From CAYZJB01 sp964602985 (lineage in GTDB: Bacteria > CLD3 > SB21), in NCBI GenBank assembly GCA_964602985.1, contig CAZRTJ010000014.1, positions 1 to 64,000 of the forward strand: a stretch of DNA of 64,000 bases. Direction: 5' to 3'. The position numbers and the translations under genes were made by a program. Positions 54,228-62,050 of the stretch are shown piece by piece (the stretch's first letter is position 1; each line of letters begins with the position of its first letter). Under the pieces are notes generated by a model, which had not been told where the DNA came from, made no database searches, and saw only the letters and a list, made by a program, of their open reading frames with translations.

Positions 54228-54958
54228 GTTCGGTCCTCGATCAACTGGAAGCCGGAACGGTCCGCGCCGCGACGCTTGTCGATGGAGAGTGGCGCGCCAA
54301 CATCGACGTCAAGAACGCGATCCTCGCCGCTTTCAAAGAGGGACGATTGACCGACTACCACGGCTTCGTGGACAAAGAAAATCTGTTGCCGCAGACGTTC
54401 GATGTCCCGCGCGGCGTGCGCGTCGTACCCGGCGGCACGTCGATCCGTCGCGGTGCGTTCATCGCCAAAGGCGTGATCGTCATGCCTCCCGCCTACGTCA
54501 ACGTCGGCGCGTATGTAGACGAAGGCACGATGATCGACAGTCACGTGCTCGTCGGCAGCTGCGCGCAGATCGGACGGCGCGTTCATCTCTCCGCGGGCGT
54601 ACAGATCGGCGGCGTACTCGAACCCGTCGGACTCAATCCCGTGGTCATCGAGGACGACGTCTTCGTGGGCGCAGGGAGTGTCATCGTCGAGGGGATCGTG
54701 GTGAAACGACGTGCCGTCCTTGCGCCGGGCGTGATGTTGAGCAAGTCCGTGCCCGTCTATGACTGCGTACACGAACGCATCTTGCCCAAAGGTTCTGCCA
54801 TTCCTGAACACGCCGTCGTCGTGTCCGGCACGCGGCCGGTCCATCCGCAACTGACGTGGGCCGCGTCGCAGGGCCTTCAACTGCGCTGTGCCCTGATCAT
54901 CAAATACCGCGACGAAAAGTCCGACGCATCCCTCGTTCTGGAAGAATCGCTCCGATGA
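54224..54958 (+). CDS. dapD: Tetrahydrodipicolinate N-succinyltransferase
   Basis: The 244-residue protein is a left-handed beta-helix acyltransferase with hexapeptide repeats (VVIEDDVFVGAGSVIVEGI), and the DapD-specific GGTSIRRGAFIAKGVIVMPP, VNVGAYVDEGTMIDSHVLVG and GVLEPVGLNPVVIED. Its presence indicates the succinylase branch of DAP synthesis. The start is the ATGA overlap with dapA. Confidence 0.95.
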   Translation: MSSVLDQLEAGTVRAATLVDGEWRANIDVKNAILAAFKEGRLTDYHGFVDKENLLPQTFDVPRGVRVVPGGTSIRRGAFIAKGVIVMPPAYVNVGAYVDEGTMIDSHVLVGSCAQIGRRVHLSAGVQIGGVLEPVGLNPVVIEDDVFVGAGSVIVEGIVVKRRAVLAPGVMLSKSVPVYDCVHERILPKGSAIPEHAVVVSGTRPVHPQLTWAASQGLQLRCALIIKYRDEKSDASLVLEESLR

Positions 54959-56160
54959 CGTTTCAGCTCTCTGCGCCGCACCGCCGCTTGTGCGAGCAGG
55001 CCGCCGAGACGGTGGACAGTCCGTTTTTTGTTTATGATCTCGACGGATTCGACCGGCGGATTCGCGAATGGACCGCTCTCGTACCGTCGACGTGGCAACT
55101 GTGGTACGCCTGCAAGGCCAATCCGCTGTCGTCCATTCTCGCTGTCGTACGCCGCCACGGATTCGGCATCGACGTCGCCAGTATCGGCGAATTCGAACAG
55201 TCCATTACGTGCGGTTTTGAAACAACGATTGCGACGGGTCCTGCGAAAACCGAATCGTATCTGCGACGGCTGATCGCCAGCGGCGTCCACACCGTCGTAC
55301 TCGAGAGTCGTGCGCAGGCCAGGACGCTGAACGAGGTCGCTCGTGCGATGAATCGGCGCGTATCGGCGCTGATCCGTGTGCAACTCGTCTGGGAATCGGG
55401 CGAGAGCCTGCTCGGCGGAAAAAATGTCACAGCATTTGGCGAAGAGGCCGACGTGTGGCGAACACTGGATGTCTCTGCATGGACGCACGTGGACATTCGC
55501 GGCATGCACGTCTTTCAGTGGAGCAACGTTTCCGACCTGTCGGCACTCGCGTCGATCTGGAATCACACTGCCGATCAATGTCGAAAGCTGGCGCGGGACA
55601 TGATGTGCCCGCTGGATGTCCTGGATGTCGGCGGCGGTGTTGGAATTCCGTACAACGCAGATCAGAATGAAATTTCGTTCGCGTCGGTCGTCGCAGAGTT
55701 GGAGATGATTCGGCGGAGGCACTCCATTCCTCAGATCTGGATGGAAATTGGCCGCTACGCCATCGGACCGCACGGCCGGTATCTCACCCGCGTCGTTGAT
55801 CGCAAGAACGTTCGCGGTCGCGAACTGCTCGTGTTGGAAGGTGGGATGAATCATATCGCCCGGCCGGTATTGACGGGCGAGACATTTCCGGCAGATCTTC
55901 TGCGTGGATCGTCGGCAGAGAGCCGAACGTTTCAATTACACGGACCTCTGTGTACGGCTCTCGATTGTCTCGGCACGCATTCCCTGCCCGCGGACACGGC
56001 CATCGGAGATTGGATTGTCTTTCATCAGGCGGGCGCATACGGATTCACGGAGTCGATGCCGCATTTCCTCTGCCACCCTCAGGCCGCGGAAATCGTGATT
56101 GAAAACGAACAAACGAGGATCGTTCGCCCGCCCGCTTCACCACGAGATTGGATGAAATGA
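54955..56160 (+). CDS. lysA: Diaminopimelate decarboxylase family protein
   Basis: The 401-residue fold-type III PLP enzyme converts meso-DAP to lysine. The PLP lysine is K54 (YACKANP); other marks are GFGIDVASIGEFE, VLDVGGGVGIPYN, MEIGRYAIGPHGRYLTRV and HGPLCTALDC. A carboxynorspermidine or ornithine-type decarboxylase of the same fold is possible, and the sequence is divergent (GTALD region rather than the usual CESSD). The operon context supports LysA. It overlaps dapD and the next gene by four bases. Confidence 0.85.
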   Translation: MTFQLSAPHRRLCEQAAETVDSPFFVYDLDGFDRRIREWTALVPSTWQLWYACKANPLSSILAVVRRHGFGIDVASIGEFEQSITCGFETTIATGPAKTESYLRRLIASGVHTVVLESRAQARTLNEVARAMNRRVSALIRVQLVWESGESLLGGKNVTAFGEEADVWRTLDVSAWTHVDIRGMHVFQWSNVSDLSALASIWNHTADQCRKLARDMMCPLDVLDVGGGVGIPYNADQNEISFASVVAELEMIRRRHSIPQIWMEIGRYAIGPHGRYLTRVVDRKNVRGRELLVLEGGMNHIARPVLTGETFPADLLRGSSAESRTFQLHGPLCTALDCLGTHSLPADTAIGDWIVFHQAGAYGFTESMPHFLCHPQAAEIVIENEQTRIVRPPASPRDWMK

Positions 56161-57296
56161 AAAACGAAATTCACATCCAGACCCTCCCCATCAAACAACT
56201 GCCCAACGGCGATGCGCTGAACGTGCGCGCATATTCGATTCGTGGAAATACGCCCGGACTCCACGTGCACATTCAGGCCTCCGTTCACGGCGGCGAGCAT
56301 CAGGGCAATGTCGTCATTCATGAGTTGATGAAATATTTTTCCGAACAGGATTTTTCCGGATCGGTCACGTTCGTTCCCGCCGCCAATCCGCAGGCGATGA
56401 ATGTAAAACTCGGCTCGTCGACGCTTGGCCGATTCAATCCGATGACGGGACACAATTGGAACCGTTCGTTCCTGAATCTCACGCAATTGCCCCAGGGTCA
56501 AACGGGTCTGGACATCGCGCAATTTGCCTCTGCACATCGCGACAAAACGATGGACGACATCCGGTCGAGCTTCAAACAGGAAATCGCCGGCGCTCTGGCG
56601 CGATGCGAACAAACGGTTTTTTCGCGCGGCCCCGAAGAGAACGGCTGGCTCCAGCATCACCTGCAACGACTCGCCGCACCTGCGGACATCGTGCTCGATC
56701 TGCACACCGGACCGGCCGCCTGCCGATACCTGTTTGCGCCGGAATACGCGCGTGAGTCGGCGCGAATGTTTCAGTCTGACGTCACGCTCCTCATTCCGCA
56801 TGTCTTTGCCGGCGCGATGGATGAAGCGTGCTTCATGCCGTGGGTGACTTTGCACGAGGCGCTCCGAACACACGGCCGGGACGAACCGATTCATTTTGAA
56901 TCGTTCACCGTCGAACTCGGCGGTGAAGAGCGGATCTCCTTTGACGAGGCGCAACAGGATGCGGCTCGAATTCTGAACTACCTCGCCCATCGCGGCGTCG
57001 TGTCCGGGCGGTTCGATGGCTCGTCGAAACTCCGCTATGCGGGATTTCTAAAAGACTACCGCACATACTTTTCTCCGTACGGCGGACTGGTGGAATTTCT
57101 GGCGCGTCCGGGTCGGATGGTTCGGAAGGGAGAGACGACGGCGCAATTTCTACTCACCGATCGCATGCACGGAGCGGACAGCGTGATCCCCTATCGCGCG
57201 CCCCGAGACATGGTTTTGGTGACGCATTTTCCCTCCGCGGCAATTTCTCAGGGCGCGGAGATGTTTTACGCGCTGGAGGAGTTTTTTGAATTTTGA
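56157..57296 (+). CDS. Succinylglutamate desuccinylase/aspartoacylase-family zinc hydrolase
   Basis: The 379-residue M14-type protein has zinc ligands H44 and E47 (SVHGGEHQGN) and H183 (LDLHTGPA), and a probable catalytic E253 (FTVELGGEE). AstE/AspA relatives remove succinyl or acetyl groups from amino acids. As the last gene of the operon after dapD, it could remove succinate from succinyl-DAP in place of DapE, which is absent here; this is inference. The start is the ATGA overlap with lysA. Confidence 0.85.
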   Translation: MKNEIHIQTLPIKQLPNGDALNVRAYSIRGNTPGLHVHIQASVHGGEHQGNVVIHELMKYFSEQDFSGSVTFVPAANPQAMNVKLGSSTLGRFNPMTGHNWNRSFLNLTQLPQGQTGLDIAQFASAHRDKTMDDIRSSFKQEIAGALARCEQTVFSRGPEENGWLQHHLQRLAAPADIVLDLHTGPAACRYLFAPEYARESARMFQSDVTLLIPHVFAGAMDEACFMPWVTLHEALRTHGRDEPIHFESFTVELGGEERISFDEAQQDAARILNYLAHRGVVSGRFDGSSKLRYAGFLKDYRTYFSPYGGLVEFLARPGRMVRKGETTAQFLLTDRMHGADSVIPYRAPRDMVLVTHFPSAAISQGAEMFYALEEFFEF

Positions 57297-57945
57297 GTGA
57301 CTGCGTCCGGGATATCCGCGACGAAAGCGGGTCCGCGAATCGCCGTTTATATGTGCGGACGCGGCCTGCGACTTGGTGTTTCCCCCGCTTTCTTAATATT
57401 CATCGAATAGCTGGAGGAGTGTCAGGCTGACAAGCGCTTCCAACTGGCGCCCGGGGTGTTGCTTCAATGGCAGATTGAATTGGAAACCCCCCAAAAAAAA
57501 CGGTTTGTTGGAACGTTCGTATTTTCTCTCTGCTCTTTCTTTTGCCAACGCGGCAAAAGAAAGAGCCAAAGAAAAGCGCTGGCGGCTTGCGAAAAAATGC
57601 CTGAACTCTCCTTCGCGCCGCGGCGCGGAAAAAACTCCTCGTCCCGACCAAGACAAATACTGTCGGGACTCGTCAGACAGTTTTCCGCGCTCTTCGCGTC
57701 GCTCATTCGAGTTCCGGGCGGCATTTTTCCGCAGGCCGGGGAAGACGGTGTTCTTCGTGGCCTCCGCTGGCGCCGTTGTCACGACCGAAGGCTGATCCGC
57801 CTTTGTTCACTTGGTTCTTTCTGGCGCCTGCCCTGCTGGCGAGCGGGGCGTCAAGAGAAACAATAGAAGAGAACAACGCGGTTAAGCCGCTTACTTCCAA
57901 TGTCCAAATTCGCACCGGACAGGCAAACGGAATCAGTTTATCCAT
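57297..57945. repeat. Repeat-rich stretch with a 15-bp perfect hairpin
   Basis: GCTCTTTCTTTTGCC (57532-57546) pairs perfectly with GGCAAAAGAAAGAGC (57552-57566). Further along GTCCCGAC and GTCGGGAC form another stem (about 57640-57668), and the 19-base word shared with 49067 lies at 57720-57738. Open frames cross the region on both strands but show no start signals or recognisable domains, so I treat it as non-coding repeat remnants. Confidence 0.5.
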
Positions 57946-57963
57946 GTCCGTAGTTTGCAGTTG

Positions 57964-57972
57964 TGGTATGAT
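57964..57972 (+). promoter_or_regulatory. Extended -10 promoter of hicBA
   Basis: TGGTATGAT is a TGn-extended -10 (TATGAT) 34 bases before the hicB ATG; no good -35 is seen. Confidence 0.4.
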
Positions 57973-58006
57973 CGACGCATATTTTTGCATTGAGAACGGA
58001 AATTCC

Positions 58007-58213
58007 ATGATCTTTACGATAACCATTACGCGCGACGAAGACGGCGTCTACATTTCTGAATGTCCAGCCATCCCCGGTTGCATTAGCCAGGGAAAGACCG
58101 AGGCTGAGGCCCAACAAAACATCCAAGATGCCATTAGACAATGCCTCGCAGTTCGAAACGAAATGGGAATGCCCCTTACCATTGCCACAAAGCAAGTCGA
58201 AGTCGCGGTATAA
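58007..58213 (+). CDS. hicB: HicB-type antitoxin
   Basis: The 68-residue protein is the HicB/UPF0150 partial RNase-H fold: FTITITRDEDGVYISECPAIPG, then CISQGKTEAEAQQNIQDAI. It would neutralise HicA. No separate DNA-binding domain follows. The stop is directly followed by the hicA ATG, so the order is B-A. The ATG lies after a weak GGAA. Confidence 0.88.
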   Translation: MIFTITITRDEDGVYISECPAIPGCISQGKTEAEAQQNIQDAIRQCLAVRNEMGMPLTIATKQVEVAV

Positions 58214-58438
58214 ATGCCGCCCATCCCGGTTCTCCGGCCCAAAATAGTCATCAAGACATGTGAACAATTTGGATAGTCTGTCGTTCGGCAATCCGGAAGT
58301 CATATTATCCTCACAAAACCCGGCCACATTGCAACATTGTCTGTTCCCAATCACGACGAAGTTGCGCGTGGGACCTTGCGCGCGTTGATATCCAAAGCAG
58401 GATTTACCGTCGACGAGTTCATCGAAGCCTCCAAGTGA
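58214..58438 (+). pseudogene. hicA: hicA toxin gene with an internal amber codon
   Basis: The ATG directly after hicB opens a 75-codon frame in which codon 21 (58274-58276) is TAG. Reading through gives MPPIPVLRPKIVIKTCEQFG, stop, then SVVRQSGSHIILTKPGH, SVPNHDEVARGTLRALISKAG and FTVDEFIEASK, which is a typical HicA dsRNA-binding toxin including the catalytic His in GSH. Related proteins have Phe or Tyr at the stop position. A single base change would explain it; a sequencing error is the alternative. Confidence 0.8.
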
Positions 58439-58559
58439 TCAGTCCAAGTCTGCCCGGACAAAACCCTTTCACTCCACCAAGTATCGTTAACTCAAATCAT
58501 TCCCACACTCATCCCAAATCAGACCCAAGAATTTCGAGAGGCGCCGGCAGATTGAACGC

Positions 58560-58598
58560 TTGACTATGGTCGAATGCATGTATACTTTTATCGTATAC
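58560..58598 (+). promoter_or_regulatory. brnTA promoter with inverted repeat
   Basis: TTGACT (58560-58565) and TATACT (58581-58586) lie 15 bases apart. GTATAC repeats at 58580-58585 and 58593-58598 form a 19-base dyad over the -10. BrnA antitoxins are known to repress their own operon by binding such palindromes. Confidence 0.5.
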
Positions 58599-58615
58599 GC
58601 TAAGACTGGGATCAT

Positions 58616-58912
58616 GTGATCGATATTGAAGGGATCGAGGGCTTCGATTGGGACGATGGAAACATCAGTAAGAATTGGGACTCTCACAAAGTCACTCATC
58701 TTGAGGCCGAACAGGTCTTTTTCAATGATCCGTTCCTCATCGCTTATGACCGAGAACATTCGCAGCGAGAGGAGCGCTTTGCCGGACTTGGTAAAACGGA
58801 TTCTGAACGTTTGCTATTTGTGATTTTCACCATCCGGGACAAAATGATCCGAGTCATCTCCGTTCGTGACATGTCGCGAAAAGAAAGAAAGGCTTATCAT
58901 GAAAAGACGTAA
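58616..58912 (+). CDS. brnT: BrnT-type toxin
   Basis: The 98-residue protein matches the BrnT ribonuclease toxin: FDWDDGNISKNWDSHKV, VFFNDPFLIAYDREHS, EERFAGLGKTDSERLLFVIF and IRVISVRDMSRKERKAY. I start at GTG 58616; there is no alternative ATG in frame before the conserved domain. It overlaps brnA by 14 bases. All key segments are present, so it looks functional. Confidence 0.9.
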   Translation: MIDIEGIEGFDWDDGNISKNWDSHKVTHLEAEQVFFNDPFLIAYDREHSQREERFAGLGKTDSERLLFVIFTIRDKMIRVISVRDMSRKERKAYHEKT

Positions 58913-59168
58913 ATCCATCCCCCGATTCAAATCAGAAGATAAGGAACGGGCTTTCTGGGACAAACATGATTCCACCGACTATATTGACTGGTCGAAGGCA
59001 AAAAAGGCCAAATTTCCAAATCTGAAGCCTTCGAGACGATCCATTTCCTTACGATTGCCCGAATCGATGATTAACGATCTTAAAATACTGGCGAATCAAC
59101 GCGACGTCCCATACCAATCCCTTCTGAAGATGCTCCTGGCGGAGAAAATTAAGGAAGAAATGGCATAG
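58899..59168 (+). CDS. brnA: BrnA-type antitoxin
   Basis: The 89-residue protein has the BrnA/CopG-type arrangement: an N-terminal toxin-binding part (KSEDKERAFWDKHDSTDYIDW) and a C-terminal ribbon-helix-helix (RRSISLRLPESMINDLKILANQ, YQSLLKMLLAEKIKEE). It should bind BrnT and the upstream palindrome. The ATG overlaps brnT and has AAAGG upstream. Confidence 0.9.
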   Translation: MKRRKSIPRFKSEDKERAFWDKHDSTDYIDWSKAKKAKFPNLKPSRRSISLRLPESMINDLKILANQRDVPYQSLLKMLLAEKIKEEMA

Positions 59169-59208
59169 TGGAATCGCTCACCGGCGCGCTCGGACTCGTG
59201 GACTATTC

Positions 59209-60168
59209 TTAAGCGTTCATCCGGAGTACGATGTTCCCGATCTTCTGACCGCTTGCCGCATAACGAAACGCTTCGGCAATTTCCCCCAGCGAAACAACCC
59301 GATCGATGACGGGCTTGAATTTCCCCCTGCTCAAAAGATCCGAGACGAACTTCATACTACGCGGGATATTGACCGGAACCGGAAACACGACCTTGCGGCT
59401 TCCGAAGATCCGCGTCGTGAGGGCAAGAAACGGATTTTCGTTGTGCGGCCCGAGCTCTGACGAGATGTACACGCCGCCTTTCACCAACAGCGGTTTGCAC
59501 GCGGCAAAGGTGCTTTTGCCCACCGCATCGAAAACGAAATCATACGATCGGCCCGATTTCGTGAAATCGTCTTTCGTAAAATCGATGATGTCGTCGGCGC
59601 CCAGCGATTGCACGAGATCTGCGTACGCTCCGGGACAAACCGCAGTCACCAATGCGCCCAGATGCTTTAGAAATTGCACGACTGCGGAACCGATGGCTCC
59701 GGTCGCCCCATTGACGAGCACGCGACAGCCCGTTCGGAGGTTGACCTTTGTGATGAAATTGTATGCGTAGTGCCCGCCTTCGATGCTCGAGGCCGCTTGT
59801 TCGAATGACATTCCGTCGGGAATTCTGTCGATGGCGTGATGTTCGGCGACCGTGAGAAATTCTGCGTGTGAGCGCGATCCTGTATCGTCAAACCCCCACA
59901 CGTTGTCGCCGACTGTGAATCGCGTGACTTTATTTCCGACGGCTTCGACGACACCGGCGAAATCCGTTCCGGTCACCGGCACGCGCGGTTTCGGCCAACC
60001 GACCACGAGCTTCATGATCGCCGGCTTGCCGGTGAGAATCGCGCAATCGGTGCGATTCACGGTTGTCGCGTGGACACGGACCAGCAATTCGTTCGGTTTG
60101 GGAACGGGTCGTGGGAGTTCCTCGATCCGGATGGGTTCCGTGTATGCGTAACGAACGGCGGCTTTCAT
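59209..60168 (-). CDS. MDR-family NAD(P)-dependent oxidoreductase
   Basis: I start at MKAAVRYAYTEPIRIEELP (319 residues), the normal N-terminus of quinone oxidoreductase-like enzymes; an upstream frame extension of 42 residues has no family match. The protein has a GroES-like part and a Rossmann fold (VLVNGATGAIGSAVVQFLK), and lacks the structural zinc-Cys set. It probably reduces quinones or enals with NADPH. It converges on brnA with a 40-base gap. Confidence 0.9.
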   Translation of the reverse strand: MKAAVRYAYTEPIRIEELPRPVPKPNELLVRVHATTVNRTDCAILTGKPAIMKLVVGWPKPRVPVTGTDFAGVVEAVGNKVTRFTVGDNVWGFDDTGSRSHAEFLTVAEHHAIDRIPDGMSFEQAASSIEGGHYAYNFITKVNLRTGCRVLVNGATGAIGSAVVQFLKHLGALVTAVCPGAYADLVQSLGADDIIDFTKDDFTKSGRSYDFVFDAVGKSTFAACKPLLVKGGVYISSELGPHNENPFLALTTRIFGSRKVVFPVPVNIPRSMKFVSDLLSRGKFKPVIDRVVSLGEIAEAFRYAASGQKIGNIVLRMNA

Positions 60169-60459
60169 GGGTCTCGTCGGCTTTTTTTTAGATTTTATCA
60201 AATACGATGGGTAAAAGAAAGAGCGATACAATCCGACGCGGTTGCAACCGCGCCTCGGTGTCTTTGGAATTTTCTTTTTGACATGTGACGGCAAGTACTA
60301 TGTTTCTGTGTTGCTTGCATAGCAAGGCTCTTGGGGAATGTCGCGAATACGATGTAACGATATATCCGATCGGGGTAGGGCTTTTCGGCGCTGGATGACA
60401 AATGCCGGACCCGGACTATTTCTTTTGTGAAGTGGAATCGGTAGAATACGGGTGGGTAA

Positions 60460-61179
60460 ATGAACTTAGCCCGCAGTGACCGAGAGGACGCATCGCCCGA
60501 AGTGGATCTGCCCATGAACTTCGTCAAATCCAAGCAACGTGTCGCCGACCACGGCGAAGTGTTCACCCCACCGTGGATGGTCGAGGCAATGCTCGACCTC
60601 GTGAAGGACGAGACGGAGCGGATAGATTCTCGCTTCCTTGAGCCTGCCTGTGGCAGTGGGAATTTTCTTGTGAAGATTCTCAGACGTAAGCTCGCCGCTG
60701 TCGAACTCAAATACGGCAACTCCGACTTTGAACGACAGCAATATTCCATGCTGGCTTTGATGTGCATCTACGGCATTGAGTTGCTGGAGGACAATATTGC
60801 AGAGTGCCGCTCGAATCTGCTGGAAATCCTGGCCGAATATCTGAACGTGGCTGATTCTGATGAGACATACCATGCCGCTTCGTATGTATTGTCGCAGAAT
60901 CTTGTTCACGGAGATGCTCTGAAGATGCGAACCCATGATGATCAGCCCATTACGTTTGCTGAGTGGGGTTACCTGGGCAAGGGCAAATTCCAGAGGCGCG
61001 ACTTCCGCCTGGACGTTCTCACCCAATCGTCTGCTTACAGTGCGGAAGGTTCGCTTTTCGCCCATCTGGGCAAACACGAGATTTTCACGCCGACGAAGAC
61101 CTATTCGCCGATGACGGTGAGTGAACTGGCAGCGTGCATGTTGCATCCAGGATCTGATGGGTCAGGAGGCGAGCGGTGA
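60460..61179 (+). CDS. Small adenine-type DNA methyltransferase-like protein (restriction locus)
   Basis: The 239-residue protein has the SAM motif (RFLEPACGSGNFLVKILRR) and the preceding HGEVFTPPWMVEAMLDLVK, but no visible NPPY motif. It resembles small 'subunit M' proteins found beside Eco57I-type methylases in restriction-modification loci. It may assist the larger methylase (61966-63606), perhaps in recognition or SAM binding. The start could instead be M19 (MNFVKSKQRVADHG). Confidence 0.7.
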   Translation: MNLARSDREDASPEVDLPMNFVKSKQRVADHGEVFTPPWMVEAMLDLVKDETERIDSRFLEPACGSGNFLVKILRRKLAAVELKYGNSDFERQQYSMLALMCIYGIELLEDNIAECRSNLLEILAEYLNVADSDETYHAASYVLSQNLVHGDALKMRTHDDQPITFAEWGYLGKGKFQRRDFRLDVLTQSSAYSAEGSLFAHLGKHEIFTPTKTYSPMTVSELAACMLHPGSDGSGGER

Positions 61180-61197
61180 ACAAAAAAAATCAAAGAG

Positions 61198-61280
61198 TCT
61201 CACGCGAAAAGACGCGAAGGACGCGAAAATTTAGCCGGCGGGATCTCACGCGAAAAGACGCGGAGGTCGCGAAGAATTCC
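61198..61280. repeat. Duplicated ACGCGAAAAGACGCG motif before the GxxExxY gene
   Basis: TCTCACGCGAAAAGACGCG occurs twice in tandem, each followed by a variant of AAGGACGCGAA or GAGGTCGCGAA. Similar GCGAAGG words recur inside the 178-bp duplication and at the end of the GxxExxY gene, as is often seen around these genes. Confidence 0.6.
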
Positions 61281-61326
61281 TCGGTCGTGTATCACGTGAG
61301 TTCGTGAAAAAGCATGTGGAGGTGAT

Positions 61327-61791
61327 ATGAATGTAGAAGAGGTTTCAGCCGTTGTCGTGGACCGCGCTTACCGACTGCATGTTGAACTCGGCCCTGGTTT
61401 GCTGGAGTCGGTTTACGAAACAGTCCTGGCCCGAGTTTTGTCTGAGCAAGGCCTCAAGGTCGAACGGCAAAAGGTGGTTGAGTTTGAATATCACGGTATC
61501 CACTTCAACGATGGACTACGAGTTGACCTGATGATCGATAATCAGTTGATCGTCGAATTGAAATCGGTCGAGACATTGGCTCCGGTTCACAGTAAGCAGT
61601 TGCTCACCTATCTGCGATTACTGCACATGCCGCTTGGATTGCTTATCAATTTCGGGGCCGTCACGTTCAAAGAGGGCTGCAAAAGAATTGTCAATCAACA
61701 TAAAGACATCGCGTCTTCGCGACTTCGCGTGAACCAGGCCCAACAACAGAGCGCACGCGAAGGCGCGCAGCGCGCGGAGGAGAAGGGATGA
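61327..61791 (+). CDS. GxxExxY protein (PD-(D/E)xK-like)
   Basis: The 154-residue protein carries the family motif GPGLLESVYETVL (G-x2-E-x2-Y) and the nuclease-like core HFNDGLRVDLMIDNQLIVELKS (D and E-x-K). The biochemical role is unproven; the fold suggests a DNA-related nuclease. GGAGGTGAT precedes the ATG. The last ~30 residues lie within the 178-bp duplication and are low-complexity (QAQQQSAREGAQRAEE). The gene sits within the restriction locus, between two methylase genes. Confidence 0.85.
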   Translation: MNVEEVSAVVVDRAYRLHVELGPGLLESVYETVLARVLSEQGLKVERQKVVEFEYHGIHFNDGLRVDLMIDNQLIVELKSVETLAPVHSKQLLTYLRLLHMPLGLLINFGAVTFKEGCKRIVNQHKDIASSRLRVNQAQQQSAREGAQRAEEKG

Positions 61792-62050
61792 AAAGCCATC
61801 TTCATCCGACCCGGTTATCTCCGCGTCTCCGCGTGAGACGTCGCAGGCACAATTCACCCTGCGCGGTCGGAATCAACATAAAGACATCGCGTCTTCACGA
61901 CTTCGCGTGAACCAGGCCCAACAACAGAGCGCACGCGAAGGCGCGAAGCGCGCGGAGGAGAAGGGATGAAAAAGCCATCTTCATCCGACCCGGTCTCCTC
62001 GCCCTCCACGTCTCCGCGTGAGACGTCGCAGGCACAATTCACCCTGCGCG
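61693..62050. repeat. 178-bp tandem direct duplication
   Basis: AATCAACATAAAGACATCGC starts two near-identical copies at 61693 and 61871 (period 178). Each holds the 3' end of the GxxExxY frame, a ribosome-binding site (GGAGGAGAAGGG), an ATG and the sequence AGCCATCTTCATCCGACCCG. In the first copy ATGAAAAGCC lacks one A and some later bases, so its methylase start is out of frame; only the second copy reads into the methylase. Confidence 0.9.

Noticed and set aside
57456..57866. 136-aa open frame downstream of the lysine operon
   Set aside because: Crosses the long hairpin and repeat words; both strands are open equally and composition is Lys/Arg/Ser-rich, as expected for non-coding repeats.
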